From Cannabis sativa (taxonomy: Eukaryota > Streptophyta > Magnoliopsida > Rosales > Cannabaceae), in NCBI RefSeq assembly GCF_029168945.1, contig NC_083604.1, positions 7,742,812-7,806,811 of the forward strand: a DNA stretch of 64,000 nt, read 5' to 3'. Below the pieces are notes generated by a model. The model had not been told where the DNA came from. It searched no databases and saw only the letters and a list, made by a program, of their open reading frames with translations. How positions within the stretch are numbered: the stretch's first letter is position 1; each line of letters begins with the position of its first letter. The position numbers and the translations under genes were made by a program. Shown here one piece after another: positions 11,559-21,087 of the stretch.

Positions 11559-12290
11559 CTAACTTTCCACAATGGTAGCACCCATTAGGATCTTTAGGAC
11601 CCTTTGAATTTGACCTCCCTTTGTGATGATGATTGCTGCCCTTTTGTGAACCCCTACTAGTGCTTGAACCTCTACTAGTGCTTCTACCCCTATTTTACCA
11701 TTAGTATGCCCCGATCTTTCAACCTTCAATTCCAAATCTTTTGATTTCAAAGCTGAGATTACTTCTTCAAGAGTGATCTCAGCTCTCCCATACTTAATGG
11801 CTATCTTAACCTCCCTGTAGGATTCCGGTAGTGAATTGAGAATGATAATTGCTTGATTCTCATCACTTAAGGCCTCATTTTCCCCCGAGTTTGCTAACTC
11901 AATGTGCAATCTCAAAAACTCATCCAAGTTTTGTTCTAGAGATTTAGATGGACTCATTTTAAATCCAAAGATTCTCTCGTTCAAGTAAATCTTATTGATC
12001 AATGATTTCTATTGAAATTGCTCTTCCAACTTGTTCCAAATTTTGGCAGGTGTATCTTCCTTGTCAACCAATCTGATTATAGAATCAGCTAGGTTGAAAA
12101 TGATCAATCTGGTTGCTGTTTCTAGCAACTCTCCTTGCTGGTCTTTGGTTGTATCAGCTGACCATTCCACAGGATCTTTAAGAACCTTCAACAGTTTATG
12201 TTGAGCCAATAGAGCCCTATTCTTCTTCCTCCAAATACGATAATCACCCGAACCATCAAACTTATCTATATAAACCTTTATGGAACTCAT
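11559..12290 (-). pseudogene. Copia element 1 gag, split by a stop
   Basis: Frame 12290-12009 has the copia gag start (YIDKFDGSGDYRIWRKK, ALLAQHKLLKVL). Frame 12002-11559 resumes with the UBN2-type sequence (SLEQNLDEFLRLHIELANSGE, IILNSLPESYREVKIAIKYG). A CCHC zinc knuckle of the form CYHCGKLGHFKR-stop-C is present at about 11582-11537 in a third frame and has a stop inside it. The gag is therefore degraded by at least two stops and one frameshift. Confidence 0.85.
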
Positions 12291-12492
12291 AATTGTATAT
12301 GTATAAAATTATTTCAAAGAAATTATATAGATAATGAGTTTAGAATAATCCTATTGTTGTTCTTTACAATCCTTGTTTTTTGTATTTGAATTCTTGCTGG
12401 TATGAATGTGTTTCTTGATGCTTTCTTAATGATTTCTTTATGCTTTCTTTATGATTTATTGATTAATCTTTGCTGCAGATTGTGCCTTGTTT

Positions 12493-12506
12493 GGCTCTGA
12501 TACAAC
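12493..12506 (-). other. Primer-binding site of copia element 1 (initiator Met-tRNA type)
   Basis: Immediately inside the 5' LTR the minus strand reads GTTGTATCAGAGCC, close to the canonical TGGTATCAGAGCC complement of plant initiator Met-tRNA. This fixes the orientation of the element. Confidence 0.8.
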
Positions 12507-13625
12507 TGTAAGAATTTTTATTCCCTCCTTACCCTAGACACAGTAGAGAACTAATCAGAATACCAAGGTCAATTTTAGACCTTTTACCCTTCAGTCAAAC
12601 CCTTCTTTTGACCCCTGCTTATAAACCAAACGACAATCCCTATATTGTTTACTACACGTCGTTTATGACACTCAAGAAAACCCTAAAAATGCATCGGTCA
12701 TATATAAGTTGATTTATTTCTAAAATACACATTCATCAACTAAAAGAAAACCCTAGCTGTGAGACTGCCTCCTTCTTCGTTGTTCTTCTCTGAAGAACAC
12801 ATGCAACACAACCCTGAAAAATCCCACTGCCTAGATCGAATCAACCCCAAACCGAGCCTTATTAGTCTTCGTGGCTCTTCACTAAAGAACACGAAGACAA
12901 CAGCAACAATAAAAACCAGAAATTAATCCCTTAAACCGAGCCTTTCCCAAACTATTTAACAACCCAGAAATCACACAAACATACACACATAAACACAATA
13001 GATATTGTAGAAAAATAACGGAAGAGATAACACCAGATTTTATAGAGGTTCCTCGAAAATTGTTGCTAGGTACATCCTCTTGAGCTTGCCTCAAATTCAC
13101 TATAGATCTCCAAAGATCAAGAGTACAAAGTTTTGGATTGCAAAAAAAAAACAAAGGTATGATTTTGGTAAACCCTTTAATTATAGAATTTGTTTCCCTC
13201 TTTTCTCTCTATTTTCCCTCTCTAAGTTTAATCTCTAATCATCTTCTTCTCCTTGTTTTGCATGAATCGATCTCCCTGGTTTGGTGTTGAACATCCGAGC
13301 CCTAACCCTATGGCTCCAAAAGTCACACAATGTACGTCTCCTTCAACCATCCAATTTTTGGATCTGATTTGTGTGATTTCTGGTCTGGAGATATATTCGG
13401 ATCTATGTTGTATGTTTTCTGTTCTACTCTGTGATTGAGATTATCTGGCTTTTAATATCTGTTGTAGTGGAGTACAGAGAAAAGAGTTAGTTACAAAGTT
13501 TAATAGACTTTGTAACTAATTTGCTGATCTGTCCTAGGTATTTAGAGGCCAAAGGCCACCTGGTATTTTTAACTGTGTGTACTCTTTGATAAATGTTCTG
13601 GTTAATATGTGGTTTTATTTCAATA
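12507..13625 (-). repeat. 5' LTR of copia element 1
   Basis: Partner of 5316-6446. The first base pair of the element strand has mutated (TATTGAAATAAAACC instead of TGTTG...). It differs from the other LTR by several small deletions, for example near 12795 and 13600. The ORFs at 12882-13154 and 13253-13438 mirror those in the other LTR and are not genes. Confidence 0.9.
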
Positions 13626-13630
13626 AGATT

Positions 13631-14747
13631 CAATGAATCACGAGAGTTTTTAAATCAATGTTTACTTAAATAAATAAGAATATAATATTTACTTAATTTG
13701 CAAGATTCACACATATATAATTTACAATATTATATGACAATCAATCAAATAAAAAAAATACAAAAATGAATAAATATAATTTCTATAAATATAAATATAA
13801 AAAATTTATTTATTTTATAAACATGTACAATATTTTGATTAAAAAAATTTCAAACCAAAACAAGATTATATAAATATTTCAAAAATATCACGATAAATTA
13901 ATTTGGTTAATTTTATCAAATAGGCCAATAAAAATGTTTACATGATCTAAAGTAAAACCTTGCCTATTAATTAGTTGATCAAACATGCCTATTAATTTAG
14001 TTGATCAAATTGATTATTAAAGTGTCAATTAAAATTTTGATTCGCATATGCAAGTAGAACCTTCCCACCTACACAGCTAAAACATTTTGTGATGAAAAAT
14101 AAAAAACTTTCATCCTAAATATATATATTTTGAAAATCATTCTAAATATATTGATGTACAGTATTACCAAATCTACACAACCATATACCAAACTGAAAAA
14201 TAGCTACTCCTATTATATACCATGTATCACATATGACATATATACCAAACTAATATATATATAGAGAGAGAGGACCACATATGACATACCAAACTCAAAA
14301 AGGCTACTAATAAAAAGTGACACTAGCTACTCCCTCACATTTCAAACAACTTAGTAAGCCAAGATCACTAACTAATACAATTATAATAGAAAAAACTAAT
14401 ATAATAGTTCTTTTTTGTATACATTTCATCGAATTATATCAAATCATTATAGATATCCCTTCACCACGGTTAATATAAGTCAAAAGAGTGTTATGTTGGA
14501 AAAATAATTAAAATAGAATACTATCAATTTATAATATAAAAAAAGAAGAAGAAAATTAATGTTCTCTAATAATTCAAATGCTGTACCTATCAGATAGGAA
14601 TGGAGAAAAAAGAAAAAACCAAAAATCTAGGTAGTACTTTTTCTTTCTAGCCACGTTCAAGCCAAGCATAAAATCATCTCAAACGAAAGAAAAGCAGAAG
14701 GTGCATGGACCACCAAATATAGTAAGGTCCCTGTGCATAATTGAATG
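13631..14747. other. AT-rich intergenic DNA, nothing recognised
   Basis: No ORF, RNA gene or clear transposon terminus is visible. It contains long A/T runs, an (AT)n-(AG)n stretch near 14250-14272 and some short inverted A/T motifs. Confidence 0.6.
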
Positions 14748-14886
14748 TAGGGATTGAGTTTGTTTTTAGCATTTTTCAACTATTTTAATGTCTGTTAATT
14801 GGTGGGGTTTGGGAGAAATCATGATTTGATAGATTTAAATTTTACTATTTTCATTTAGTTTAAACATTTTATTATTGTTTAAAATT
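14748..14886. repeat. Direct repeat copy A (about 140 bp)
   Basis: It starts GTAGGGATTGAGTTTG and ends TTATTGTTTAAA. The same sequence recurs at 15075-15313 with a few differences and one insertion. The two copies flank the CACTA-like segment at 14888-15074. Confidence 0.8.
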
Positions 14887-14887
14887 T

Positions 14888-15074
14888 CACTACAAGAAAT
14901 ATTACTTTTGTCAGCACAATTCGCTATTGCATTGGCAAAATTGCATTCGCAAAAATAACTTTTGCCAACGCATTTCATGAACTGTGCTGGTAAAAAGATT
15001 AAAGTTTACCAGCACATAATTATGCTGGCAAAACTTATTTTTACCAGCATAACTCATATTTGCGTTGGCATAAC
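14888..15074 (+). mobile_element. CACTA-type transposon terminus with subterminal repeats
   Basis: It begins CACTACAAGAAAT, the typical plant CACTA (En/Spm) terminus. It is followed by many short direct and inverted motifs of the form TGCTGGCAAAA, TTACCAGCA and GCGTTGGCA, as expected for subterminal transposase-binding repeats. No second CACTA end or transposase is present, so it is a fragment or a very short derivative. Confidence 0.5.
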
Positions 15075-15313
15075 GTAGGGATTAAATTTGTTTTTAGCAT
15101 TTTTCAACTATTAATGTCCGTTTTTTTTTTTTTTGATTTAAGCGTTTATATATTACATCAGCATAACTTGGGACTCGAACCCAGGACCTCCAATACACAC
15201 GCACCCCCTATGGCCACTTGAGCTAGCCTCAAGTGGTTCTATTAATGTCCGTTTAGGGTTTGGGAGAAATCATGATTTTCATTTAGTTTAAACACTTTCT
15301 TTATTGTTTAAAG
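15075..15313. repeat. Direct repeat copy B, interrupted by a SINE
   Basis: Second copy of the segment at 14748-14886. It is split at CTATTAATGTCCG by the SINE at 15121-15238, which duplicated those 13 bases. Confidence 0.75.
15121..15238 (-). mobile_element. tRNA-derived SINE, 118 bp, 13-bp TSD
   Basis: On minus the element has a pol III A box (TAGCTCAAGTGG, about 15224-15213) and a B box (GGTTCGAGTCC, about 15183-15173). A 3' A-tract follows (T14 on plus at 15121-15134). It is flanked by CTATTAATGTCCG on both sides (15108-15120 and 15239-15251). These are the hallmarks of a tRNA-derived SINE mobilised by LINE machinery. The tRNA-like part does not fold into a complete cloverleaf with anticodon and acceptor stems, so it is not a tRNA gene. 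Confidence 0.9.
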
Positions 15314-15960
15314 GTTTATGTGCTTTAATATTTTCTAACTCCTAAATAACTGGTTAACATCTTAAATTAATAATGAAATTATAAATCCTTTTTCAATCTT
15401 TAATTATATACTTCCTCTATTTTTCATTATAAATCTCATTTAACTATTAATTTGAGCGCTAACAAGAGGAAAATAGTTTTTTTTTTTTTTGAAAAGAACA
15501 AGAGGAAAATAGTTAACTAATCAAACATATAGCTAAATAATTCTCTTTCATATCACACAAAAGGATCTAATTTTACAATGTAAAATTAGTAAAATACTCG
15601 TAATAAGTTAATTCTGTGATCATTGTTTGATTTGGAACATTCTATTGGGGAAAGAAAAAGATAAATTAGTTAATTAATGAGTTTAAGAAGCAAAACTAAC
15701 TAACTCACAATAATATGTAGTAGTAGCATGTAAATGCTATACATAGACATATGGGAAAATATACGCAGTATAGATTTTAAAAATTAGGCAGACTTAAAGT
15801 AATTTGATGATAATAAACTAATTATTGACTTTTCCATACACAACACAGACTACTTGCTTTGAGTGTGAGTTTCAATTATTGAGTGTGAGTTTCAATTATG
15901 TTTGGTGATTTTTAATAATCTAATAATGTTGCTTCATAAATTAAGACAGTTTATTCAAGT
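15314..15960. other. AT-rich intergenic DNA
   Basis: No gene seen. A stretch near 15405-15440 (TACTTCCTCTATTTTT) resembles a Tc1/mariner MITE start, but no partner end was found. The segment ends with the target duplication CAAGT (15956-15960). Confidence 0.55.
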
Positions 15961-16102
15961 TGAAATTCCGTATTTTAATATTCCCAGTTTGATTATTTAA
16001 TTAAATGATTAATTAAATGCAGAATAATCAAACTGGGAATATTAAAATACGGAATAACCTCAAGATCTCACTAAGAATTTAGTGACTTGCTCTGATACTA
16101 AT
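15961..16102. repeat. Extra terminus of copia element 3: 32-bp perfect palindrome plus repeated leader/primer site
   Basis: Arms 15966-15997 and 16023-16054 are perfect inverted repeats of 32 bp around a 25-bp spacer. They correspond to the last bases of the element's LTR (U5 end). Next to them, 16048-16102 repeats the leader and primer site otherwise found only at 23293-23347 (GGAATAACCTCAAG, TTGCTCTGATAC). Both arms share CCG where the two real LTRs have GCG, so one arm was probably copied from the other. The block lies inside the target duplication. Confidence 0.9.
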
Positions 16103-17310
16103 TGAAATTGCGTATTTTAATATTCCCAGTTTGATTATTTAATTAAATGATTAATTAAATGCGAAATAATCAAACTGGTACTGAAAACAGTTTTCTGTAG
16201 TTACAGAATGCAACTCTGTAACTCCAGAGAAACCCAGAAAAACAAACAGTGCATAAAAGTAAAAACACACAAAATTTTTGTACGTAGTTTCAACAATCCT
16301 TTCAGATTGTTACTAGTCCACGGGGCCACGCCCAGAGATAAGATTCATTAGATCGGTATCAAAAATACAAAGCAATTGACTTATGCATAAATAGACTCCC
16401 TCTTATTGTATGCCGCAAGCTTGATGTATTACACCTACTAACCGAATCTTGATAAAACTCCAAGAGCTCGAACTCCCTTCGATCACCTTGAAGAGTGCTT
16501 GAATCCTCCCGATTCAAGGCTTAAAGGCTATCTCCCGAAAGCCTATACAACCATCTCCCGAAGGTTGTGTGCTTGTATCATCCCGATGCAAGACTTCAAA
16601 AGCAATCTCCCGAAAGCTTGTAAATACCCTTCTCCCGAAGGTGCACTGATGTTCTTCTTCGTTGTAGACTTGAATACAGACTCAAGACAATACAAACGAC
16701 AAATAAACAGAGTAAGAGTAGAACAACTCTTCTCTACAAAACAAAGACACTCTTTTCTTAAGATATGAAAGTGAATAAAAGAGTTTAACAAAACAAAGAC
16801 ACTCTTTCCTTAAGATATGAATATAATTCTAAGTGTATGAAAGAGATACAAAACCTAGCTACTATAAGATGTATTTATAATGAATATACATCTCATAGAC
16901 AGCTTACATTCGGTCTGAACAAGACCTCAACCCACTAGAAACTTCCCTAAAATAATTCTTCAATCAGTCCAGGAATTTCCGTTTCTGTACCTACAGAATC
17001 GTGGGCAGTAACTACAACTTTCCTTTTATAGAAAAGGAAAGTCTAGCTCCGGTTTTCTCTTCAAGAAACCTGATCTAAGAAAATGGGAAACTCAACACAA
17101 GATCAGATTACACAGCTGGTTAGATAAAAACGAAATGGGTAACCAAACTTACCATTTTTACCTTTTTTCCAAAAATAGGAAAGCTAGACAACTTTCCTTT
17201 CAAGTTTGAATACACCAAATAGGAAACCATATTAATGTATACCAGCCGAAAATATACAATGAATAATAAAATATTTTTGTCAATTAAATATGCCAAAAAT
17301 GGAACTAACA
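16103..17310 (-). repeat. 3' LTR of copia element 3
   Basis: It is 1208 bp, the same length as 23348-24555. On the element strand it starts TGTTAGTTCC and ends GCAATTTCA. Its U5 end carries a native hairpin (CCAGTTTGATTAT and its complement). Near the promoter-distal part are repeated TTCGGGAGA motifs and the string CTGGGCGTGGCCCCGTG. The ORFs at 16499-16768 and 16543-16791 recur in the other LTR and are not genes. The adjacent 17311-17320 (AGCTCCCCAT on plus) is the complement of the polypurine tract. Confidence 0.93.
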
Positions 17311-17712
17311 AGCTCCCCATTTGGCACTTTGATTGACAAAACATTTTATTATGAGAAAACCTGCATCAAGTGTTAGAAACCAAAGCAAATAGCTTTTTAA
17401 AGATACAAGAATATAGAAAATACTCCCCCTGCATGAAAGCTCTCTAACACATAAAACAATTAACTTTTTTTTGGACGGAAAAGCTTGCAAACCGATAACA
17501 CAACAACTTTTTAAACGGAAAAGTGCAAAACCACAAACAAGACAACTCCCCCTAAAAACAAGGATCCAGAGTTGTAACACATAATCCAAAAAAAATAAGT
17601 ACTACTCCCCCTTTTTGTCTATCAAGGAGCCAAAGATAGCAAAAACCATGAACAAGGTCATAATAGTTTAAGCATTCACAAATAAAAAGCAAGAGGTAGA
17701 GAATTGAACCAC

Positions 17713-18051
17713 TTATTCATCATCATTGGGTCGGAAGTATTTCATGATGTTGTCCATCTTCCTGAGAAGCAAGGCTTGACTTGTCGCTATTCTCCCTAAA
17801 CACAAGTTGAATTCACCCATTTCTGTAGAAGCAGAAGCAGCAGCAGGTTCAACAGTAACACCAAGGGAAGCAAGGTTGTAAGTCGACTTTCAAGCTTTGG
17901 TCTTCGACTTTCTGGCAGATTTCATCGGAGCAGAAGACGAACCAGAAGCTCCGGTTGCTGGTGCAGGCGGCGCAGGCGGGGTGACCGGAGAAGCAGAAGC
18001 AGAGCCACGAGAGGGCTTCTTGGACGATTGGGCATTCTTAGTTTTGGCCAT
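17713..18051 (-). pseudogene. Small extra ORF downstream of pol in copia element 3, with one internal stop
   Basis: Between pol and the 3' LTR, the minus strand has an ATG at 18051-18049 opening MAKTKNAQSSKKPSRG. A low-complexity Ala/Ser/Pro segment follows, then a basic KSARKSKTKA. A TGA falls at 17892-17890. The same frame then continues to a stop at 17715-17713 with TVEPAAASASTEMGEFN and RKMDNIMKYFRPNDDE. No domain is recognised. Some Sireviruses carry an additional ORF in this position, sometimes called env-like; this could be the start of one. No signal peptide or membrane segment is visible here. Confidence 0.5.
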
Positions 18052-18059
18052 TTTCCTTT

Positions 18060-19507
18060 GAAAACCCTAGAACACAAGCACTCTTACACTTTGAAAAAAG
18101 TTAGACCTTTGAGAGAGAAAAAAAATAGAAAGAGAAGAGAGAGTGGTGATCGTGGGTTAATGGGTAGTTGAGCATATATAGCATTTGATTTTACTTACCC
18201 AAAATCAGAAAAATAATTGAAAAGGAAAGTAACCTCCTTACCTTTGACTCACGTGTGGAGAGAAAAAAGGAAACCAAAAAAGGTTTTTCAAAATTTGGTC
18301 AATGTTTCGTTAAATGGAAAAAGGAAACCAAAAATCCCCACAAAATTTAAGAATTTAAAAACCCTTACCAAAACCGAAATAGCCACCAAAAAGACCAAAT
18401 CTCCACAAAATAAAGGAAACATTCTAAATAAATAAATAAATACAATTAAAACATGTTTCCCTAAAATGAAAAAATAAAAGAAAAAAAATGTACAAGGATT
18501 CGAAAACAAAAATTTCGAAAAGAAAAAATATGCCCCCCTTTTTCTTTTATTTTTTCAAAAAATGCACCTTAAAGAAAAATTACAAATAAAGAACAAGAGA
18601 ACACACCAAGACACAAAAAGCACTAATCACCACTTAAGAGCAAAAATTGTGTCTAAGAACATAATGAAACATAACAAAAAAATAACAAAAAATTTTTAAC
18701 AAAGCTCACTTGACAACTCGATCACGAACCCTTTTTTTTTTGTTTTTGTTTTTTTTTTTATTTTTTGATTAAAAGACAGAAAAATAAAATAACCTTGATA
18801 TTTTTGTAACTAGAATTCACAATGTCCATTTGTCTTTGTCCCTGATGAAAAAATCAAACTCATAAGAATAATCAGAAATTATTTTATCAAACTAATGAAG
18901 TAATAGAATGAGGTCATACCGGTTCACAGGAAAAATTGACTCCATCACCAAGAATATTAAAGCACATCAAACAGTATGTAATAGCTTTATAACACCATTT
19001 TCGAGAATAAATAAATTTTTACCACAAACTGTGTCAAGCATTAGTGTGAGAAAGTGTAAGCAGGGAACATTGCCCAATTTGTCAAAAAGACTTTTTCTGA
19101 TAAATTGTACCCATAGGAGACGCTGTCACACTACCTCAATGGTAGCCCTTTTCAATGGTAGCGTATCTTCTACATAACTCCTAATTACATAGTTCCAACT
19201 TACTCAGATATGGCTTTCACACATTGAGATAGGTAGCTCTATTCATCCAATGGAGCTTGAACACACAGTTTTTGAACAACATTATTCGAAAATGGTAGCT
19301 TACATAACACTGTTTGATGAACCTGAATATTCCTGGGAGGAGTGAACAATTTTCCTGACAAACCTGTATGACATCATAACATTACAACATTAGCAATAAA
19401 ATAATGACTGAAATTCTTATAAGGTTGAAATTTTCTTCTAGGACAAAGACAAGACATTATGAACTCTAAGACAACTCAAATATCAAGGATTATGAAAAAC
19501 AAAAGCA
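18060..19507. other. Non-coding 3' region of copia element 3 between pol and the extra ORF
   Basis: A/T-rich with long homopolymer runs (T-rich block at 18731-18767). The ORFs 18217-18435 and 18288-18509 are overlapping low-complexity shadows. No recognised gene. Confidence 0.6.
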
Positions 19508-21082
19508 TTAAACAGTACAAACCCCTAAGGATTTCCTTAGAGAAATAAATCGGATCGAGTCAAGAGCTTTAGTAAAAATATCTGCAATTTGTTTGCTAGT
19601 TTCAACATATTCTAAGACAAGAATTTTATTTTCCACAAGCTCTCTAATAAAGTGATGACGAATGTCTATGTGCTTTGTGCGAGAGTGTTGAACAGGATTC
19701 TTAGAAAATTTTATAGCACTAGTGTTATCACAGAAGATGGTTAAAGTTTTCAAATCAAACCCATAATCAGCCATCATTTGTTTCATCCATAACAATTGGG
19801 TACAACAACTACCCGCCGTAATGTACTCAGCCTCAGCTGTGGACAGAGAGATTGAGTTTTGCTTCTTGCTATGCCATGAAACCAGATTGTTTCCAAGATA
19901 GAAACATCCACCACTAGTACTTTTTCTATCATCTGCATTACCTGCCCAATCAGCATCACTAAAGCAAACAAGGTTAGAATTAGTGTCTTTTGAAAACCAA
20001 ATCCCAAAATCAATAGTGCTATTTACATAGCGAATGATTCTTTTCACAGCAGAAAGATGGGATTCCATGGGATTCGCCTGATAACGTGCACAAACACCAA
20101 CACTATAACAAATGTCAGGACGACTAACAGTAAGATAAAGCAAACTACCTATCATACTTCGATACAAAGTTTGATCTACCTTTACTCCTTGTTCATCTTT
20201 GCTTAATTTCAAAGTTGTGCTCATGGGAGTGTTGGTATGTTTGGCTTTCTCAAGACCAAACTTTTTCACCAAATTCTTTGCATACTTGCTTTGAGCGACA
20301 AAAGTTCCCTCATCTGATTGCTTCACTTGAAGACCGAGAAAATAAGTGAGTTCACCTACCATACTCATTTCGAACTCCTTTTGCATTTGGGAAACAAAAA
20401 CCTGCACTTCAGAGTTAGAAGTAGTTCCAAAAACAAGATCATCAACATATGAAAGAATAATATCAAATTGAATGTGTGTGATGAACTGTGTTTTAATAAC
20501 ATTTCCTTTTCTATAACCATGAGAGTGTAAAAACTCAGATAGACGCTCATACCAAGCACGGGGTGCTTGTTTCATGCCATACAAAGCCTTGTCTAAAACA
20601 TGATCAAGAAGGTGGGAATCCTTAATCGCTCCATTTTGTTGTGGGATTTTAGGAGTAGAAAGATTATGAAAAATACCACAAGATTTACAGAATTTACCAT
20701 ACACAGTATTTTCAAAATCTTTTCCATGATTACTCTTACCACGAACTATCTTACCAATGTTGCAATCTTTTTGAACTTTTAATTTCAAGCAAAGATACTT
20801 AAGAACATCAAAAGTATCAATGTTTTCTCTAAAAAATTCTACCCATGAAAACCAAGAGAAATCATCAACACACATAAAAATATACCTCTTACCATTCAAG
20901 CTTTCAACCTGGATTGGACCCATTAAGTCCATATGTAGGAGTTCGAGAACTCTGGAAGTATTCACATCAGAAACACTCTTATAAGAAATTTTCAGTTGCT
21001 TACCAAGCTGACATGGTCCACATTTTCCCAAAGACTCCTTACCTAATTTAGGTAATCCTCGAACAATTCCTGCATTAGACAA
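19508..21082 (-). pseudogene. Copia element 3 pol: integrase start fused in frame to RT end and RNase H
   Basis: This 524-codon frame begins with the integrase zinc/linker segment (GKCGPCQLGKQ). It shows the first catalytic Asp (LLHMDLMGP). The second Asp is replaced in RGKSNHGKDFEN, where the family has a SDHG-like motif. After IPQQNGAI the frame jumps directly to ALYGMKQAPRAWYERL of RT, so the integrase Glu region and the RT fingers are deleted in frame. The RT catalytic YVDD (LSYVDDLVFG) remains. RNase H motifs FSDADWAGNADDRKSTSG, SLSTAEAEYI and RTKHIDIRHHFIREL are intact. It joins the upstream frame (21088-22722) by a small frameshift near 21090. Confidence 0.9.
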
Positions 21083-21087
21083 TCTCC

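Larger units (their letters stand above)
5316..13625 (-). mobile_element. Ty1/copia element 1, full length, decayed, TSD AGATT
   Basis: Two LTRs (5316-6446 and 12507-13625) enclose a minus-strand gag-pol in the copia order gag, protease, integrase, RT, RNase H. AGATT occurs immediately outside both ends (5311-5315 and 13626-13630), so both borders are fixed. The right border now reads TA instead of TG on the element strand. The primer site next to the 5' LTR matches initiator-Met tRNA. The coding part is broken by stops, frameshifts, an internal RT deletion and a solo-LTR insertion at 7704-9492. The LTRs differ by many substitutions and small indels, clearly more than those of the element at 15961-24555, so this is an older insertion. 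Confidence 0.92.

Noticed and set aside
15140..15238. tRNA gene
   Set aside because: A and B boxes are present, but there is no full cloverleaf, and the poly-A tail with 13-bp target duplication shows it is a SINE.
15405..15600. Tc1/mariner MITE
   Set aside because: A TACTTCCTCTATTTTT-like start is present but no inverted partner or TA duplication was found.
16499..16791. Overlapping ORFs in an LTR
   Set aside because: They recur in the second LTR at 23744-24036, overlap on both strands and have no family motif.
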